In this document: positions 1 through 9,775 of the stretch, in pieces
Layout of the letters: the number at the start of each line of letters is the position of its first letter
Numbering within the stretch: position 1 is the stretch's first letter
Assembly: GCF_900103805.1 (NCBI RefSeq)
Contig: NZ_FNIB01000001.1
Coordinates: 186,001 to 250,000, forward strand
Reading direction: 5' to 3'
Length of the DNA: 64,000 nucleotides
Origin: Cryobacterium flavum
GTDB taxonomy: Bacteria; Actinomycetota; Actinomycetes; Actinomycetales; Microbacteriaceae
Notes under the pieces: generated by a model
Told to the model about the DNA's origin: nothing
The model's database searches: none
What the model saw: the letters and a program-made list of their open reading frames with translations, nothing else
Made by a program: the position numbers and the translations under genes

Positions 1-23
1 TCCGCGAAACATCCGCGAACACA

Positions 24-58
24 AAACGGGATGCCGACAATAAGTCGACATCCCGTTT
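24..58 (-). terminator. Terminator of the rpmB-rpmG-rpsN operon
   Basis: A 10-bp perfect stem (24-33 pairs with 49-58), with further pairing inside it, is followed on the minus strand by a T-rich run. It lies about 50 bases after the rpsN stop and fits an intrinsic terminator for the leftward ribosomal operon. Confidence 0.75.
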
Positions 59-108
59 GGATGATTCAGAGGCCGTCGAAGACAAGCTTCAGCGGCTGCC
101 AGCAGAAG

Positions 109-414
109 TTACCAGCTGGACTTGGTGATGCCGGGCAGCTCGCCGCGGTGCGCCATGTCGCGAAAACGAACGCGCGAGATGCCGAACTTGGAGAGGTGGC
201 CACGGGGACGACCGTCAACGGCGTCACGGTTGCGCAGGCGCACCGGGCTCGCGTTGCGCGGCAGCTTCTGCAGGCCCTTGCGAGCGGCTTCACGCGACTC
301 GTCGGTGCCGGCCGGGTCGACCAGGGCCTTCTTGAGCTCAAGGCGCTTGACGGCGTACCGCTCAACGATGACCTTGCGCTGGTTGTTCTTGGCAATCATG
401 CTCTTCTTCGCCAT
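109..414 (-). CDS. rpsN: 30S ribosomal protein S14, zinc-free form
   Basis: S14 is a small-subunit protein of the 30S head. The product has 101 residues, the length of the long S14 class. It starts [10 protein letters not shown] and ends with the conserved [14 protein letters not shown] region. It has no CxxC pairs, so it is the zinc-independent (C-minus) type. It starts two bases after the rpmG stop and is the last gene of a three-gene operon before the terminator at 24-58. In many actinobacteria the C-minus set is induced under zinc starvation; here the neighbouring zinc operon makes that plausible, but I saw no Zur box in front of this operon. Confidence 0.95.
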   Translation of the reverse strand: MAKKSMIAKNNQRKVIVERYAVKRLELKKALVDPAGTDESREAARKGLQKLPRNASPVRLRNRDAVDGRPRGHLSKFGISRVRFRDMAHRGELPGITKSSW

Positions 415-416
415 GT

Positions 417-584
417 TTAGCGCTCCTCACGGAAGTCAACGTGCTTACGGATGACCGGGTCGTACTTCTTGAGTACCAGACGGTCGGGGTCGTTACGGCG
501 GTTCTTCTTGGTCACATAGGTGTAACCGGTTCCAGCCGTGGAACGAAGCTTGATGATCGGACGTACGTCATGAGCCTTAGCCAT
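417..584 (-). CDS. rpmG: 50S ribosomal protein L33, zinc-free form
   Basis: The product has 55 residues, starts [20 protein letters not shown] and ends DFREER. It matches L33 in length and in the central [12 protein letters not shown] stretch. The two CxxC motifs of zinc-binding L33 are absent, so this is the C-minus paralogue type. Its ATG overlaps the rpmB stop by one base (TAATG), which suggests translational coupling. rpsN follows after two bases. Confidence 0.93.
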   Translation of the reverse strand: MAKAHDVRPIIKLRSTAGTGYTYVTKKNRRNDPDRLVLKKYDPVIRKHVDFREER

Positions 585-820
585 TAGATCTTCACCCCAC
601 GAGCGAGAACGTCCTTGACGACGCTCTCGATACCACGAGCATCAATGACCTTGATGCCCTTTGCGGACAAGGTCAGTGTGACCTTGCGACGAAGCGACGG
701 CACGTAGTACGTCTTCTTCTGAACGTTCGGGTCGAAACGACGCTTGGTGCGTCGGTGCGAGTGCGAAATGTTGTGTCCGAAGCCGGGAACAGCTCCGGTC
801 ACCTGGCATACAGATGCCAT
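584..820 (-). CDS. rpmB: 50S ribosomal protein L28, zinc-free form
   Basis: L28 is a large-subunit protein. The 78-residue product starts [20 protein letters not shown] and carries the conserved [13 protein letters not shown] segment. Only one cysteine of the usual zinc site remains (C5; the CxxC partner is threonine), so it is the C-minus type. The frame is open upstream, but this ATG has a GGAGGT-like ribosome binding site (gaggtaaca) and matches family N-termini, so the upstream extension is rejected. First gene of rpmB-rpmG-rpsN. The 243 bases before it contain a hairpin but no Zur-like palindrome that I can see. Confidence 0.93.
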   Translation of the reverse strand: MASVCQVTGAVPGFGHNISHSHRRTKRRFDPNVQKKTYYVPSLRRKVTLTLSAKGIKVIDARGIESVVKDVLARGVKI

Positions 821-1010
821 TGTTACCTCCATTACCGAAGAGCGAATGCTCTTCCCAAGATCCCTTGTCGACGGGCAGAACCACATCAGCTCCGAGCAAA
901 CTCAGAACCGGGGGAGAATCGCCCGCAATGTACGCACACAGGCGTAGCAGCTGTCAACGCTACTAGATTCCCGCACCTCTCGCAAACTGAACTGGCCGCG
1001 AGGCGGGTGA

Positions 1011-1041
1011 AGTGTTGCTTCAGCGAGGTCGAAGCAACACT
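1011..1041 (-). terminator. Hairpin after the zinc-uptake/zur operon
   Basis: A perfect 11-bp stem (AGTGTTGCTTC / GAAGCAACACT) with a 9-base loop begins 23 bases after the zur stop. No strong T-tract follows, as is common in actinobacteria. The most likely role is termination of the leftward zinc operon, separating it from rpmB. Confidence 0.6.
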
Positions 1042-1063
1042 GCACCCGCTTTCGCGAAACGGT

Positions 1064-1465
1064 TCAAGCGGATGCTGCGGCCTTGGCCGTGCAGGCGGCG
1101 CACAGCCCGAAGACGTCCACGACGTGGGCGGCTTGGGTGAACCCGTTCTGGGCGGCGACGTCTTTGGCCCACCGCTCGACGGCATCCGCTTCGATCTCCA
1201 CCGTGAGGCCGCAGTTGCGGCAGATCAGGTGGTGGTGGTGCAGGTTGGTGCTACAGGCGCGGTACAGGCTCTCGCCCTCCGGCGACTGCAGGGAGTCGGC
1301 GTCACCCTTGACGGCGAGGTCGGCGAGAGCGCGGTAGACCGTGGCTAGGCCGATCGGAGATCCGGTGGCGTGCAGGGCGGAGTGCAGGGCCTGGGCACTG
1401 ACGAAGCCGTCGTTTGCATCGAGGGCGCCCCGTACGGCCTCACGCTGCCAGGTGTTTCGCTTCAT
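1064..1465 (-). CDS. zur: Fur-family repressor, probable zinc regulator Zur
   Basis: A 133-residue Fur-family protein. The N-terminal half (about 1-75) is a winged helix; the C-terminal half has a histidine run at 76-79 and two cysteine pairs, C82/C85 and C122/C125, which form the structural zinc site of this family. H114 and D117 add further metal ligands. The start ATG overlaps the upstream permease stop by four bases (ATGA), so it is the last gene of the zinc ABC transporter operon. That position and the Zur box before the binding-protein gene support zinc rather than iron sensing. A much longer upstream reading frame in this phase overlaps the permease genes and is rejected. Confidence 0.88.
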   Translation of the reverse strand: MKRNTWQREAVRGALDANDGFVSAQALHSALHATGSPIGLATVYRALADLAVKGDADSLQSPEGESLYRACSTNLHHHHLICRNCGLTVEIEADAVERWAKDVAAQNGFTQAAHVVDVFGLCAACTAKAAASA

Positions 1466-2313
1466 GCTTTCAACCGTAACGATGTTCGCGTGGGTCGGCG
1501 TGCATCCGTTTGGCCGGGCGCGCCTGCTGCAGCGACCAGCCGTCGAAGAACCAGGGCGAGCAGAAAGAGGGCGGCCGCCGTCAGGGCGATCGCCGGGCCG
1601 GCCGCCACGTCGAGGGAGCGGGACAGCAGCACGCCAACGACACCGGCCACCGCGCCGATTACGGGCGCGATGACGAACATCTGGGTGGTCGTGCGTGACA
1701 CGAGGCGGGCTGCCGCAGCGGGGGCTGCGATCAGGGCGATGGCCAGGATGGCGCCGACGGCCGGCATCGCCGTGACGACCGTGGCCGTGATGAGCACGAG
1801 CGTGAGCAGTTCCATGGGCCATTCGTGATATCCGGCCGCGCGAAAACCGCCAACATCGAAGGTCGAGAACATGATTTGCCGGCCGAACAGCACGATGCAG
1901 AGCACGGCGAGACCCAGCACGACGGCCACGAGGGTCACGTCCTGGTCGGTCACTGTGAGGATGGAGCCGACCAGGTAGGAGTCGACCTTGACCGGCAGCG
2001 AGGGGTTGAGCCCCTGGAGCAGAACCCCGAGAGCGAAGCCGGCGGTGAGCAGAATGCCGGAGGCGACCTGATTGCCCTGACGTTTCACCCGCCCGATCAT
2101 GGTCATGATGCCCACGATGAACACGCTCGCCACCGCGGCCCCCAGCGGGATACTCACGCCCAGGATGGCCGCGCCGACCGCTCCGGGAAACGTCGCGTGG
2201 GTGAGGGCCTGGGCGAAGAACGTGCGCTGGCGCAGCACGACGAGCGTGCCGACCAGGCCGCTGAGGGCCCCGATCAGCAACGCGGCCAGGAGAGCCTGTT
2301 CGAAGTAACCCAT
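1462..2313 (-). CDS. Metal ABC transporter permease (second subunit)
   Basis: A 283-residue integral membrane protein of the ABC-3 family (ZnuB/MntB/AztB type). It has about eight hydrophobic segments starting with [20 protein letters not shown], and a central AAGYH segment typical of the family. The start is the ATG that overlaps the previous permease stop by one base; the open frame upstream is inside that gene. It ends with an ATGA overlap onto zur. With the first permease it probably forms a heterodimeric channel served by the ATPase encoded upstream. Confidence 0.88.
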   Translation of the reverse strand: MGYFEQALLAALLIGALSGLVGTLVVLRQRTFFAQALTHATFPGAVGAAILGVSIPLGAAVASVFIVGIMTMIGRVKRQGNQVASGILLTAGFALGVLLQGLNPSLPVKVDSYLVGSILTVTDQDVTLVAVVLGLAVLCIVLFGRQIMFSTFDVGGFRAAGYHEWPMELLTLVLITATVVTAMPAVGAILAIALIAAPAAAARLVSRTTTQMFVIAPVIGAVAGVVGVLLSRSLDVAAGPAIALTAAALFLLALVLRRLVAAAGAPGQTDARRPTRTSLRLKA

Positions 2314-3197
2314 CAGTGCGCCGCCGATCCCGCAACAACCCGCGTTCGATGCGGGCCGCCGATTCGGTCGAGGACGAGCCGTAGTACCAGGGCCAGCACG
2401 TAGCCGGCGACAAGAACGAGTACGACGGTGGCTCCGCTCGGCAGGTCGACTCCGCCGTTCACCGACGCTTCGTAGCCGAGCGCGAGCCCCACCCAGGCGG
2501 CCAGGATCGCGAAGCCGGCGGCGACCGGAAAGAGCAGCCACAGGCGATTGGTCACCAGCCGCGCCACGGCGCCCGGCACGATCAGCACGGCGAGCACGAG
2601 CAGGTTTCCCACGGCGCTGCTGGCCGCGACCACGACCAGGGCGATGGCAACGTTGAGCAGAATGTCGAGTACGAGCGGCCGGTAGCCGGCCGCCGCGGTG
2701 CCCTCCAGGTCGAAGGCGCGAAACACCTGCTCCTTGAGCGTGAACCCCACGATGATCAGCGCGATCAGGCAGACCACGACGGTCTGGTTGACCTCGGCCG
2801 GGCTGACGGTGAGCAAACGCCCGAAGAGCAGTGCGTCGAGCTGGCCGACGTAGTTTGTTTCCCGTGAAACAACGATGATTCCCACGCTGAACATGGCCGT
2901 GAAGACGATCGCGATCGCGGCGTCTGAGGTGACGGCCCGTCTAACGATCACCGTGAGCACGACAGCGGCAAGAAGGGCCGCGATCAGTGCTCCCACGAAC
3001 AGGCCGTCGCGCCCGCCCCAGACGAATCCGATGGCCACGCCGGGAAAGACCGCGTGCGTGAGTCCGTCACTGATGAACTCGAGCCCGCGCAGGTTAACGA
3101 GCACACCCACGAGCCCGGCCACGAGGCTGAGCACGACGAGCACGAGCAGCGCCCTGGCCATGAACGGCAGGTCGAAGGCTGTGATGAGGGCATCCAC
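2313..3197 (-). CDS. Metal ABC transporter permease (first subunit)
   Basis: A 294-residue ABC-3 family permease with about eight to nine transmembrane segments and the family motif [20 protein letters not shown] near the N-terminus. The start is GTG, directly abutting the ATPase stop codon; the next in-frame ATG is further in. The second permease overlaps its stop by one base. The gene contains a one-mismatch parS-like sequence at 2856-2871, which encodes VSRET. Confidence 0.88.
   Translation of the reverse strand: MDALITAFDLPFMARALLVLVVLSLVAGLVGVLVNLRGLEFISDGLTHAVFPGVAIGFVWGGRDGLFVGALIAALLAAVVLTVIVRRAVTSDAAIAIVFTAMFSVGIIVVSRETNYVGQLDALLFGRLLTVSPAEVNQTVVVCLIALIIVGFTLKEQVFRAFDLEGTAAAGYRPLVLDILLNVAIALVVVAASSAVGNLLVLAVLIVPGAVARLVTNRLWLLFPVAAGFAILAAWVGLALGYEASVNGGVDLPSGATVVLVLVAGYVLALVLRLVLDRIGGPHRTRVVAGSAAH
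2856..2871. promoter_or_regulatory. parS-like site, one mismatch, inside the permease gene
   Basis: TGTTTCCCGTGAAACA differs from the canonical parS palindrome TGTTTCACGTGAAACA at one central base. It is about 29 kb from the parS cluster. ParB binding here is uncertain, because the central CACGTG is broken. Confidence 0.4.
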
Positions 3198-3995
3198 TCA
3201 GTGACCTCCGTGGCCGGGAACCACGATGGTGTGCTCGTCCATTTCCACACCGACCGAGCCGAACGCCCTTTGCACGTTGGCCAGGGTCAGCACCTCATCG
3301 CGCGGACCGAAGGCCACCTGGGCGCCGTTGAGCAGCAGAACGCTCTCACACACGGCCCGAGCGAGGTCGAGGTCGTGGGTGGACACGAGCACCGCGACAC
3401 CCTGTTGCTTGAGGCGTTTCACCGTTTCGATGAGGGCGTCCCGGTTGACCTGATCGAGGCCGTTGAACGGCTCATCCAGCAACAACAGACGCGGGGCGGA
3501 TGCCACGGCGCGCGCCAGCAGACCGCGCTGCTGCTGCCCGCCCGACAGCTCACCGAAGCGTGTCTTGGCGCGGTTGCCCAGGCCGACGGTCTCGAGCGCC
3601 TCGGTCACGGCCCGGCGGTCGGCCCGAGCGGGCACGCGCCACCAGCCGAGGGACCGGTAGCGGCCCATCATGACGACCTGCTCGAGTGAGACCGGAAAAT
3701 GCGGGTCGAGTTGGTCGGTCTGCGGTACGTAGCCGATGTAGCCGGCCGGTGCCGGCCACTGTCCGAGCACCTCGACAGTGCCAGCCGTGCGGGTGATGAG
3801 CCCGAGAATGCCTTTGAGCACGGTGGACTTGCCCGAGCCGTTGGGGCCGATCAGGGCAACGGCCTGGCCGGGCGACACGGTGAAGTCGATTCCGGTCAAC
3901 GCGGCCTCGGGACCGTACGCGAACGACGCTGCCACCACTCGAAGAGCGGCGGCAGCGTTCGCTGGGGGGGTTACTTGAGAAGTGTTCTCGATCAC
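3198..3995 (-). CDS. Metal (zinc) ABC transporter ATP-binding protein
   Basis: A 265-residue ABC ATPase. Walker A GPNGSGKST is at 50-58, the signature LSGGQQQR at 150-157, Walker B LLLLDEP at 170-176 and the H-loop histidine at 207. It powers import through the two downstream permeases. The start is GTG (followed by IENTSQ), seven bases after the binding-protein stop. The protein abuts the first permease with no gap. Gene order (binding protein, ATPase, permease, permease, zur) indicates zinc uptake of the ZnuABC/AztABC type. Confidence 0.9.
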   Translation of the reverse strand: MIENTSQVTPPANAAAALRVVAASFAYGPEAALTGIDFTVSPGQAVALIGPNGSGKSTVLKGILGLITRTAGTVEVLGQWPAPAGYIGYVPQTDQLDPHFPVSLEQVVMMGRYRSLGWWRVPARADRRAVTEALETVGLGNRAKTRFGELSGGQQQRGLLARAVASAPRLLLLDEPFNGLDQVNRDALIETVKRLKQQGVAVLVSTHDLDLARAVCESVLLLNGAQVAFGPRDEVLTLANVQRAFGSVGVEMDEHTIVVPGHGGH

Positions 3996-4002
3996 GTGTT
4001 AA

Positions 4003-5046
4003 CTATTGCAGGTCGGCGGGCAGCGGCGAGGGTGTGACGCCCCAGGATTCGAGCATGAGCGTTGCATTGTGCAGTTGCGCCTTGATGTAGGTGTCTCCGG
4101 CGCTTCCGGTCGGGCCGAGCGAGTCGACATAGAGAGCTTCGTCGCCGGAGTAGACGGTGACACCGGCTTCGGTCGCGATCGTCTCGGCGGTCTTGGGGCT
4201 GAGCGACGCCTCGGAGAAGACGGCCGTGACGCCGGTGGCCTTGATGGCCGCGACCAGGGCGTCGATCTCGGCGGCGCTCGGCTCGGCGTTGTCATCGAAG
4301 CTCGGAATCACGGAGCCGACATAGTCGATGTGGTACGCCGCGGTGAAGTACCCGAGGGCGTCATGATTGCTCACGAGCAGGCGCTCGCTCTCCGGTACGG
4401 TGTCGACGTTGGTGCGGATCCACTCATCAAGGTCGGTGAGCTGTGCCGTGTACGCGGTGGCATTGGCTTCGAAGGCGCTTGCATTGCCCTGGTCGGCGGT
4501 CACGAGGCCGTCGGTGATCGTCTGCACGATGGTCTCGGCGTTGTGCACGTCAGTCCAGATGTGCGGGTCGCCGCCGTCGTGGGCGTGCGCGTCGTCTGTG
4601 GCGGGCGCATCGGCTTCATCGGTGTGGGCATCCGCTTCGTCGGCGGTGTGATCCTCGCCGGCGCCGACCTCTGAGATGGTGATGCCGGTATCGGCGTCGA
4701 TCGTGACGCCGTCAAAGCCCGAGGCGGCGATGGCGTCGTCGAGCCACTCTTCGAGTCCGACGCCGTTGATGACGAGCACGTCCGCGGCACCGAGCGCGGT
4801 CAGGTCGGCCGCGGACGGGTCGTAGCTGTGGGCGCTCTGGTTGGGCTGAATGAGCTGGGTGAGATCCACGCCGCTGGCGTTACCGATGACATTACGAGTG
4901 AAGTCGGCGACCTGGGTGGTCGTCGCGACGATTTGGAGGTCGGCGTCCGCGCCGTCGGCGCTCGCGGTCGTGCCAGCCGAGCACCCCGAGAGGGCGAGGG
5001 CGGTCGACGCGAGGAGTGCGGGAACGATAAAGGATCTCTTGTGCAT
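4003..5046 (-). CDS. Zinc-binding lipoprotein of the ABC importer
   Basis: A 347-residue cluster A-I metal-binding protein. The signal peptide ends in a lipobox (LALSGC, C22), so it should be anchored outside the membrane. Candidate metal ligands are H73, H162 and H228. A histidine- and aspartate-rich loop at about 133-161 (HTADEADAHTDEADA and following) is typical of zinc rather than manganese carriers. It is the first gene of the operon. A Zur box lies 20 bases upstream, so expression should rise under zinc starvation. Confidence 0.9.
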   Translation of the reverse strand: MHKRSFIVPALLASTALALSGCSAGTTASADGADADLQIVATTTQVADFTRNVIGNASGVDLTQLIQPNQSAHSYDPSAADLTALGAADVLVINGVGLEEWLDDAIAASGFDGVTIDADTGITISEVGAGEDHTADEADAHTDEADAPATDDAHAHDGGDPHIWTDVHNAETIVQTITDGLVTADQGNASAFEANATAYTAQLTDLDEWIRTNVDTVPESERLLVSNHDALGYFTAAYHIDYVGSVIPSFDDNAEPSAAEIDALVAAIKATGVTAVFSEASLSPKTAETIATEAGVTVYSGDEALYVDSLGPTGSAGDTYIKAQLHNATLMLESWGVTPSPLPADLQ

Positions 5047-5065
5047 CCCCCGAGAATAGCCTTGC

Positions 5066-5080
5066 TGATAATGATTGTCA
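5066..5080. promoter_or_regulatory. Zur box upstream of the zinc importer operon
   Basis: TGATAATGATTGTCA is a near-palindrome that closely matches the actinobacterial Zur operator form TGaaAATgATTttCA. It sits in the 57-base gap between the binding-protein start and the E2 stop, where an operator would block the leftward promoter. Confidence 0.8.
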
Positions 5081-5103
5081 AAACCATTAGCGGGTCGTTG
5101 CGA

Positions 5104-6459
5104 TTACTCGAGCAGCAGGGCCGGCTCCTCGATGATGCTCGCGACGTCGGCGAGAAAACGGCTCGCGACATCACCATCGACGACGCGGTGGTCGAAGCTC
5201 GCGCCGATCGTGGTCACGAACCGGGCACGCACCTCACCGTCAACCACCCACGGCTTCTGCTTGATCGTGCCGAGGGCCACGATTCCGGCCTCGGGAAAGT
5301 TGAGAATGGGCGTACCGGTGTCCATGCCGAACACGCCGATATTGGTGATCGTGATCGTGCCATTGCTCATCTCGGCCGGGCTGGTCTTGCCGTCACGAGC
5401 GGTTATGGTGAGCTTCTCGAGCGCCGCAGCGAGTTCGAGCAGGCTCATGTCCTGCGCCTCCTTGATGTTCGGCACGATCAGCCCGCGCGGTGTGGCCGCG
5501 GCGATACCGAGGTTCACGTAGTGCCGCACGATGATCTCCTCATCGGTGAACGTGGAGTTCACCGTGGGGTTGCGGCGCACCGCCCAGATCATGGCCTTCG
5601 CCATGATCAGCAGCGGCGACACCCGAATGCCCGCGAAGTCGGTCGAGGCCTTGAGACGTTTGACGAATTCCATGGTGCGCGTGGCATCCACGTCAACGAA
5701 CAAGCTCACGTGCGGCGCGGTGAACGCGCTCTTCACCATCGCCTGGGCAATGGCCTTGCGCACGCCCTTCACCGGGATGTGTTCGTCGCGATCCGTCGGC
5801 CATTCCGGTGTCTGAATGTTGCGGAACACACTGGCCTGGGTCGCCCCGCGCAGCACGTCTTCCCGCGTCACGTCGCCGACCGGACCGGTCGCCTCGACCA
5901 GAGACAGGTCGACGCCGAGGTCCTTGGCGAGTTTACGAATGGGCGGCTTGGCCATGACCGGCCCAGCGGATGCCGCGCGTCGCGTCGGTTCCAGCGGCTC
6001 GGCCCGCGCACGCACCGGCGCTTGGGGCGCCAGGGTTTCGTGGGCGACGCTCGAGGTGTGGCGCCGACGCCGGGTCGGCATGGTCGCGGCGGCGCCGCGG
6101 CCCACGAGCACGGGTTCGGGCGCCTCATCGCTGATGCTGCTGCCGGTGTCGGTGGCCAAGTCGGTGACGTCGGTGGTCTCGGCGACGGGGGCAACGGCAT
6201 CCGTTTGAGAAACCGAGACGTCGGAGTTGATCGTGATGATGAGGGTGCCCACGTCGACGGTGGTTCCGGCTGCGACCAGGATTTCCCCGACCACGCCGAC
6301 GAACGGTGACGGCAGCTCGACCAGCGATTTGGCCGTCTCAATTTCGACCAGCACCTGGTTGATCGTCACGGTGTCGCCGGGGGCGACCTTCCATTCCACG
6401 ATCTCGGCCTCGGTCAGGCCTTCCCCGACGTCGGGGAGGGTGAATTTAGAAACGCTCAT
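5104..6459 (-). CDS. 2-oxoacid dehydrogenase E2, dihydrolipoamide acyltransferase
   Basis: E2 core of a pyruvate or branched-chain 2-oxoacid dehydrogenase complex, 451 residues. One lipoyl domain (1-80) has its lipoylation lysine at K44 in ETAKS. A flexible linker is followed by a peripheral-subunit binding domain (about 170-207), and the acyltransferase domain runs from about 225. The catalytic HRVVDGD motif puts H424 and D428 near the C-terminus. It follows E1beta by 22 bases. Substrate cannot be settled from sequence; the two-gene E1 and single lipoyl domain fit the branched-chain (Bkd) type at least as well as the pyruvate type. Confidence 0.9.
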   Translation of the reverse strand: MSVSKFTLPDVGEGLTEAEIVEWKVAPGDTVTINQVLVEIETAKSLVELPSPFVGVVGEILVAAGTTVDVGTLIITINSDVSVSQTDAVAPVAETTDVTDLATDTGSSISDEAPEPVLVGRGAAATMPTRRRRHTSSVAHETLAPQAPVRARAEPLEPTRRAASAGPVMAKPPIRKLAKDLGVDLSLVEATGPVGDVTREDVLRGATQASVFRNIQTPEWPTDRDEHIPVKGVRKAIAQAMVKSAFTAPHVSLFVDVDATRTMEFVKRLKASTDFAGIRVSPLLIMAKAMIWAVRRNPTVNSTFTDEEIIVRHYVNLGIAAATPRGLIVPNIKEAQDMSLLELAAALEKLTITARDGKTSPAEMSNGTITITNIGVFGMDTGTPILNFPEAGIVALGTIKQKPWVVDGEVRARFVTTIGASFDHRVVDGDVASRFLADVASIIEEPALLLE

Positions 6460-6481
6460 AAGAGGCCTTTCCTGACGTTCA

Positions 6482-7486
6482 TTAGTAGGCGAGAGCGCGG
6501 TCGACGGCTTCGAGCACCCGGTCGGGGCTGGGCAGAAAGTGCGTCTCGACGGCAGCCGGTGGAAACGGTGTGTCGAAGCCGGAGACCCGCAGCACGGGCG
6601 CTTCGAGCGTGTAGAACGCGCGCTCGGCGACCGTGGCGGCGATCTCGCTGCCGACGCTCACGAAGCCGGGCGCTTCCTGGGTGACGACGAGGCGACCGGT
6701 TTTCGCCACCGAACCGAGGATTGGTCCGTAATCGATCGGGGAGATCGAGCGCAGGTCGATGACCTCGAGGCTGATGCCCTCGGTGGCGGCGAGTTCGGCG
6801 GCCTGCAGCAGCACGCTCACCATGGCGCCGTGACCGACGACGGTGACGTCGGTGCCGGCGGACGCGACGCGGCTGGCGTGCAGCGGCGTTCCGCTCTCAC
6901 CGAAGCGCACCTCGCCCTTGGGCCAGTAGCGGCTCTTCGGCTCGAAGAAGATTACCGGGTCGTCACTCGCGATAGCTTCCTGCATCATCCAGTAGGCGTC
7001 GTGCGGGTTGGACGGGCTGACCACGCGCAGACCGGGGGTGTGCGCGAAATAGGCCTCCGGGCTCTCCTGGTGGTGCTCGATCGAGCCGATGTGTCCGCCG
7101 TACGGAATGCGGATGACCACCGGCATGATCAGGCCGCCCTCATGGCGATTGCGCATGCGGGCCAGCTGGCTGGTGATCTGGTCGAAACCGGGAAAAACGA
7201 ATCCGTCGAACTGGATCTCGCAAACCGGGCGAAAGCCGCGCATGGCCAGGCCGATGGCGGTGCCAATGATGCCGGATTCGGCGAGCGGGGTATCAAGAAC
7301 CCGCTTGTCGCCGAATTCGGCGATGAGCCCCTCTGTCACCCGAAAAACGCCGCCGAGCGGGCCGATGTCCTCGCCCATCAGCAGCACCTTGGGGTCATCC
7401 TGCATCGCTTGACGCAGTCCGGCATTCAGAGCCTTCGTCATGGGCAGCGAAGCGGATGCCACGCTCGTGTCGGTCGCAGCGTTCAT
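6482..7486 (-). CDS. 2-oxoacid dehydrogenase E1, beta subunit
   Basis: A 334-residue transketolase-like beta subunit. It carries the conserved [17 protein letters not shown] region, [15 protein letters not shown], and [14 protein letters not shown], followed by the C-terminal transketolase domain. With E1alpha it forms the thiamine-diphosphate decarboxylase that loads acyl groups onto E2 lipoate. Its ATG overlaps the E1alpha stop by one base (TGATG), indicating coupling of the two subunits. Confidence 0.92.
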   Translation of the reverse strand: MNAATDTSVASASLPMTKALNAGLRQAMQDDPKVLLMGEDIGPLGGVFRVTEGLIAEFGDKRVLDTPLAESGIIGTAIGLAMRGFRPVCEIQFDGFVFPGFDQITSQLARMRNRHEGGLIMPVVIRIPYGGHIGSIEHHQESPEAYFAHTPGLRVVSPSNPHDAYWMMQEAIASDDPVIFFEPKSRYWPKGEVRFGESGTPLHASRVASAGTDVTVVGHGAMVSVLLQAAELAATEGISLEVIDLRSISPIDYGPILGSVAKTGRLVVTQEAPGFVSVGSEIAATVAERAFYTLEAPVLRVSGFDTPFPPAAVETHFLPSPDRVLEAVDRALAY

Positions 7487-8664
7487 CAGTTCTTACCTTC
7501 GTCAAAAGACGCTTCGTAGCGTTCCAGCCAGGCCTTTTGCTCAGCCACGAGCGGATGCGGTTCGGCGTAGACGTTGTCGAAGATCACCGATTGCTCTGGG
7601 CCGGTGATTTCCAGAGCGCGACGACGGGCATCGGCCGCGAAGTCGGCCGCTTCTTCATCGACGGCGTCGAGGAATTCCTGCTCGATGCCCCGGCCCTGCA
7701 GGTAGCTGCGAAAGCGCACGATCGGGTCGCGGGCCACCCAGTAGGCGAGTTCCTCCGGGTCGCGGTACTTGGTGGGGTCGTCGGCGGTGGTGTGCGCACC
7801 GACCCGGTAGGTGAGCGCCTCGATCAGGGACGGGCCCTGGCCGGAGCGAGCGTCATCCATCGACTTTGCCGTGACGGCGAAGCTCGCGAGCACATCGTTA
7901 CCGTCGATCTGGGTGCCCGGCATGCCGAAGCCGCCGGCGCGCAGATAGAGCGGAGTGCGGGATTGCCGTGCGACCGGCACCGAGATGGCCCAGTGGTTGT
8001 TCTGCAGAAAGAACACCTGCGGGGTCTGGTAGCTCGCCGCGAAGACGAGCGCCTCGTTGGCGTCGCCCTGCGAGGATGCACCGTCGCCGTAGTAGACGAT
8101 GACGGCCTGGTCGGTCTCTGGGTTGCCGGTCGCGGTCGACCCGTCGAGCTGCATGCCCATGGCATAGCCGGTGGAGTGCAGGGTCTGCGAGGCGAGCACG
8201 AGGGTATAGAGGTGAAAGTTTCCGTGCTCTTCGGGTACCCAGCCGCCGAGGGTGACTCCGCGCAGCATGCGCAGGATGTCCACAACGTCGAGGCCGCGGA
8301 TCATGCCGACGACGTGCTCCCGGTAGGAGGGGAACACGTGGTCCTGCGGCCTGGTCGCGTAGGCCGACCCGACCTGGGCGGCTTCCTGGCCGTGGCTTGG
8401 CACCCAGAGGGCCAGCTGGCCTTGGCGCTGCAGGTTGGCCGCCTCGGTATCGAACTTACGCACCACGACCATGTCGTGGTAAAACCTGCGGTGGTCGGCC
8501 TCGGTGAGTCTGTTGAGATAGGGAAGAAACTCCTCGGCGGCGGCGTTGGGTTCGAACGCGCCGTTCGGAGAGATCATCCGCACGCAGGTCTCGGCCCCAT
8601 CGAGGCCAAAGGGAGCGGATGCTGCAAGGCGTGGCGCAGTCGCGTCGTTTCGGGTGGCTGACAC
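7486..8664 (-). CDS. 2-oxoacid dehydrogenase E1, alpha subunit
   Basis: A 392-residue thiamine-diphosphate enzyme subunit. The cofactor motif begins GDGASSQGD and ends in NN about 25 residues later. The segment RVGAHTTADDPTKYR is typical of branched-chain/pyruvate E1alpha. The start is GTG (then SATRND), four bases after the hisC-like stop. It is the second gene of a leftward unit hisC-like, E1alpha, E1beta, E2, which suggests a link to amino-acid-derived keto acids. Confidence 0.92.
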   Translation of the reverse strand: MSATRNDATAPRLAASAPFGLDGAETCVRMISPNGAFEPNAAAEEFLPYLNRLTEADHRRFYHDMVVVRKFDTEAANLQRQGQLALWVPSHGQEAAQVGSAYATRPQDHVFPSYREHVVGMIRGLDVVDILRMLRGVTLGGWVPEEHGNFHLYTLVLASQTLHSTGYAMGMQLDGSTATGNPETDQAVIVYYGDGASSQGDANEALVFAASYQTPQVFFLQNNHWAISVPVARQSRTPLYLRAGGFGMPGTQIDGNDVLASFAVTAKSMDDARSGQGPSLIEALTYRVGAHTTADDPTKYRDPEELAYWVARDPIVRFRSYLQGRGIEQEFLDAVDEEAADFAADARRRALEITGPEQSVIFDNVYAEPHPLVAEQKAWLERYEASFDEGKN

Positions 8665-8668
8665 CGTA

Positions 8669-9775
8669 CTAACCTATCTTCCGAGCTGGGTGATCGGCGG
8701 GAAGAGCGTCGACAAGATCCGCGCTCATTAGTAGGAGTGTCGCCACAGCCTGCTCCTCACCGATAGAAACTCGAATACCTTCGGGCGCGAACGGACGAAC
8801 GACGAGGCCGGCCTCACCCAGCGCCTCGGCCACAGTGGTCGTTTCAGCACCGGTCGGCAGCCACAGAAAGTTCCCCTGGGGCGCAGGGATGTTCCAACCC
8901 TGTCGGGTCAGCTCCTGCCAGGTCGCATCGCGACGCGCGGCGATGACGCGAACCCGCTCGAGCAACTCCTTCTCCGCTTTCAGGGACGCGATCGCGCCGG
9001 CTGCGGCCTGCGCGGTGACCGAGAGTGGAATCGCGGTCGATCGGGCGGCGTTCAGAATATCCACCGGGCCGAGCGCATAGCCAACCCGCAGCCCGGCAAG
9101 GCCGTAGGCCTTGGAGAAGGTGCGAAGAACGACCAGATTGGGGTAGCGGGCGAGCAGTGGCGGGCCATTCACGGCATCCGCTTGGGTGACGAACTCGATA
9201 TATGCCTCATCGAGAATGACCAGGAGGTCGGTCGGCACGACGGCCATGAAGGCCTCGAATTCGTCCTTCGTGACGATCGTGCCGGTGGGATTGTTCGGCG
9301 AACAGACAATGATGACCCGGGTGTTGTCGCTGATCGCGGCGGCCATCTCGGGCAAATCATGGCCGTGATCGCTGCGATTGGGCACGCGCACGCTGGTAGC
9401 ACCGGCGACGGCCACGAGGGAGGGGTAGGCCTCAAACGACCGCCAGGAGTAGAGCACTTCATCGCCGGGGCCGGCGGCAGCGAGAATGAGCTGGGCCAGC
9501 AGGGCCACCGAGCCGGAGCCGACATGCACCTGGTCAAAGTCGAGGCTGTACTTGGCGGCGAGGCGTTCGCGCAGAACCAGCGCCGAGGCGTCCGGGTAGC
9601 GGTTGTAGGCCGTTTCGGCCGTGACTGCCGCGATTACACCGGGCAGGGGGTCGAACGGGTTCTCATTGCTGGAGAGTTTGAAGGCACTGGCGGCGGCCGG
9701 TTTGCCCTGCTTGTAGGCCGGGAGGGCGATGATCTCCGGGCGCAGTCGGACTGAGGGGCGGTCTGAGAGGCTCAC
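8669..9775 (-). CDS. hisC: HisC-like PLP aminotransferase
   Basis: A fold-type I aminotransferase of 368 residues, histidinol-phosphate/aromatic aminotransferase family. The PLP lysine is K222 in the motif [26 protein letters not shown] near the N-terminus and NNPTGT are also diagnostic. It probably transfers an amino group to an aromatic keto acid or imidazole-acetol phosphate. It is not in a his operon; it heads the 2-oxoacid dehydrogenase unit with a four-base gap. A role as aromatic aminotransferase (Pat) is equally possible. Confidence 0.85.
   Translation of the reverse strand: MSLSDRPSVRLRPEIIALPAYKQGKPAAASAFKLSSNENPFDPLPGVIAAVTAETAYNRYPDASALVLRERLAAKYSLDFDQVHVGSGSVALLAQLILAAAGPGDEVLYSWRSFEAYPSLVAVAGATSVRVPNRSDHGHDLPEMAAAISDNTRVIIVCSPNNPTGTIVTKDEFEAFMAVVPTDLLVILDEAYIEFVTQADAVNGPPLLARYPNLVVLRTFSKAYGLAGLRVGYALGPVDILNAARSTAIPLSVTAQAAAGAIASLKAEKELLERVRVIAARRDATWQELTRQGWNIPAPQGNFLWLPTGAETTTVAEALGEAGLVVRPFAPEGIRVSIGEEQAVATLLLMSADLVDALPADHPARKIG

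Noticed and set aside
821-1063. A Zur box before rpmB
   Set aside because: I looked for TGAnAATnATTnTCA-like palindromes in the gap and saw none, despite the C-minus ribosomal genes.
1064-2413. A 449-codon minus frame ending in the zur sequence
   Set aside because: Only the last 133 residues are a protein family member; the rest is the out-of-frame reading of the two permease genes.
4828-6309. A 493-codon plus-strand frame opposite the binding-protein and E2 genes
   Set aside because: It is antisense to two clearly conserved genes and its product is low-complexity and resembles no protein; typical of high-GC third-position bias.
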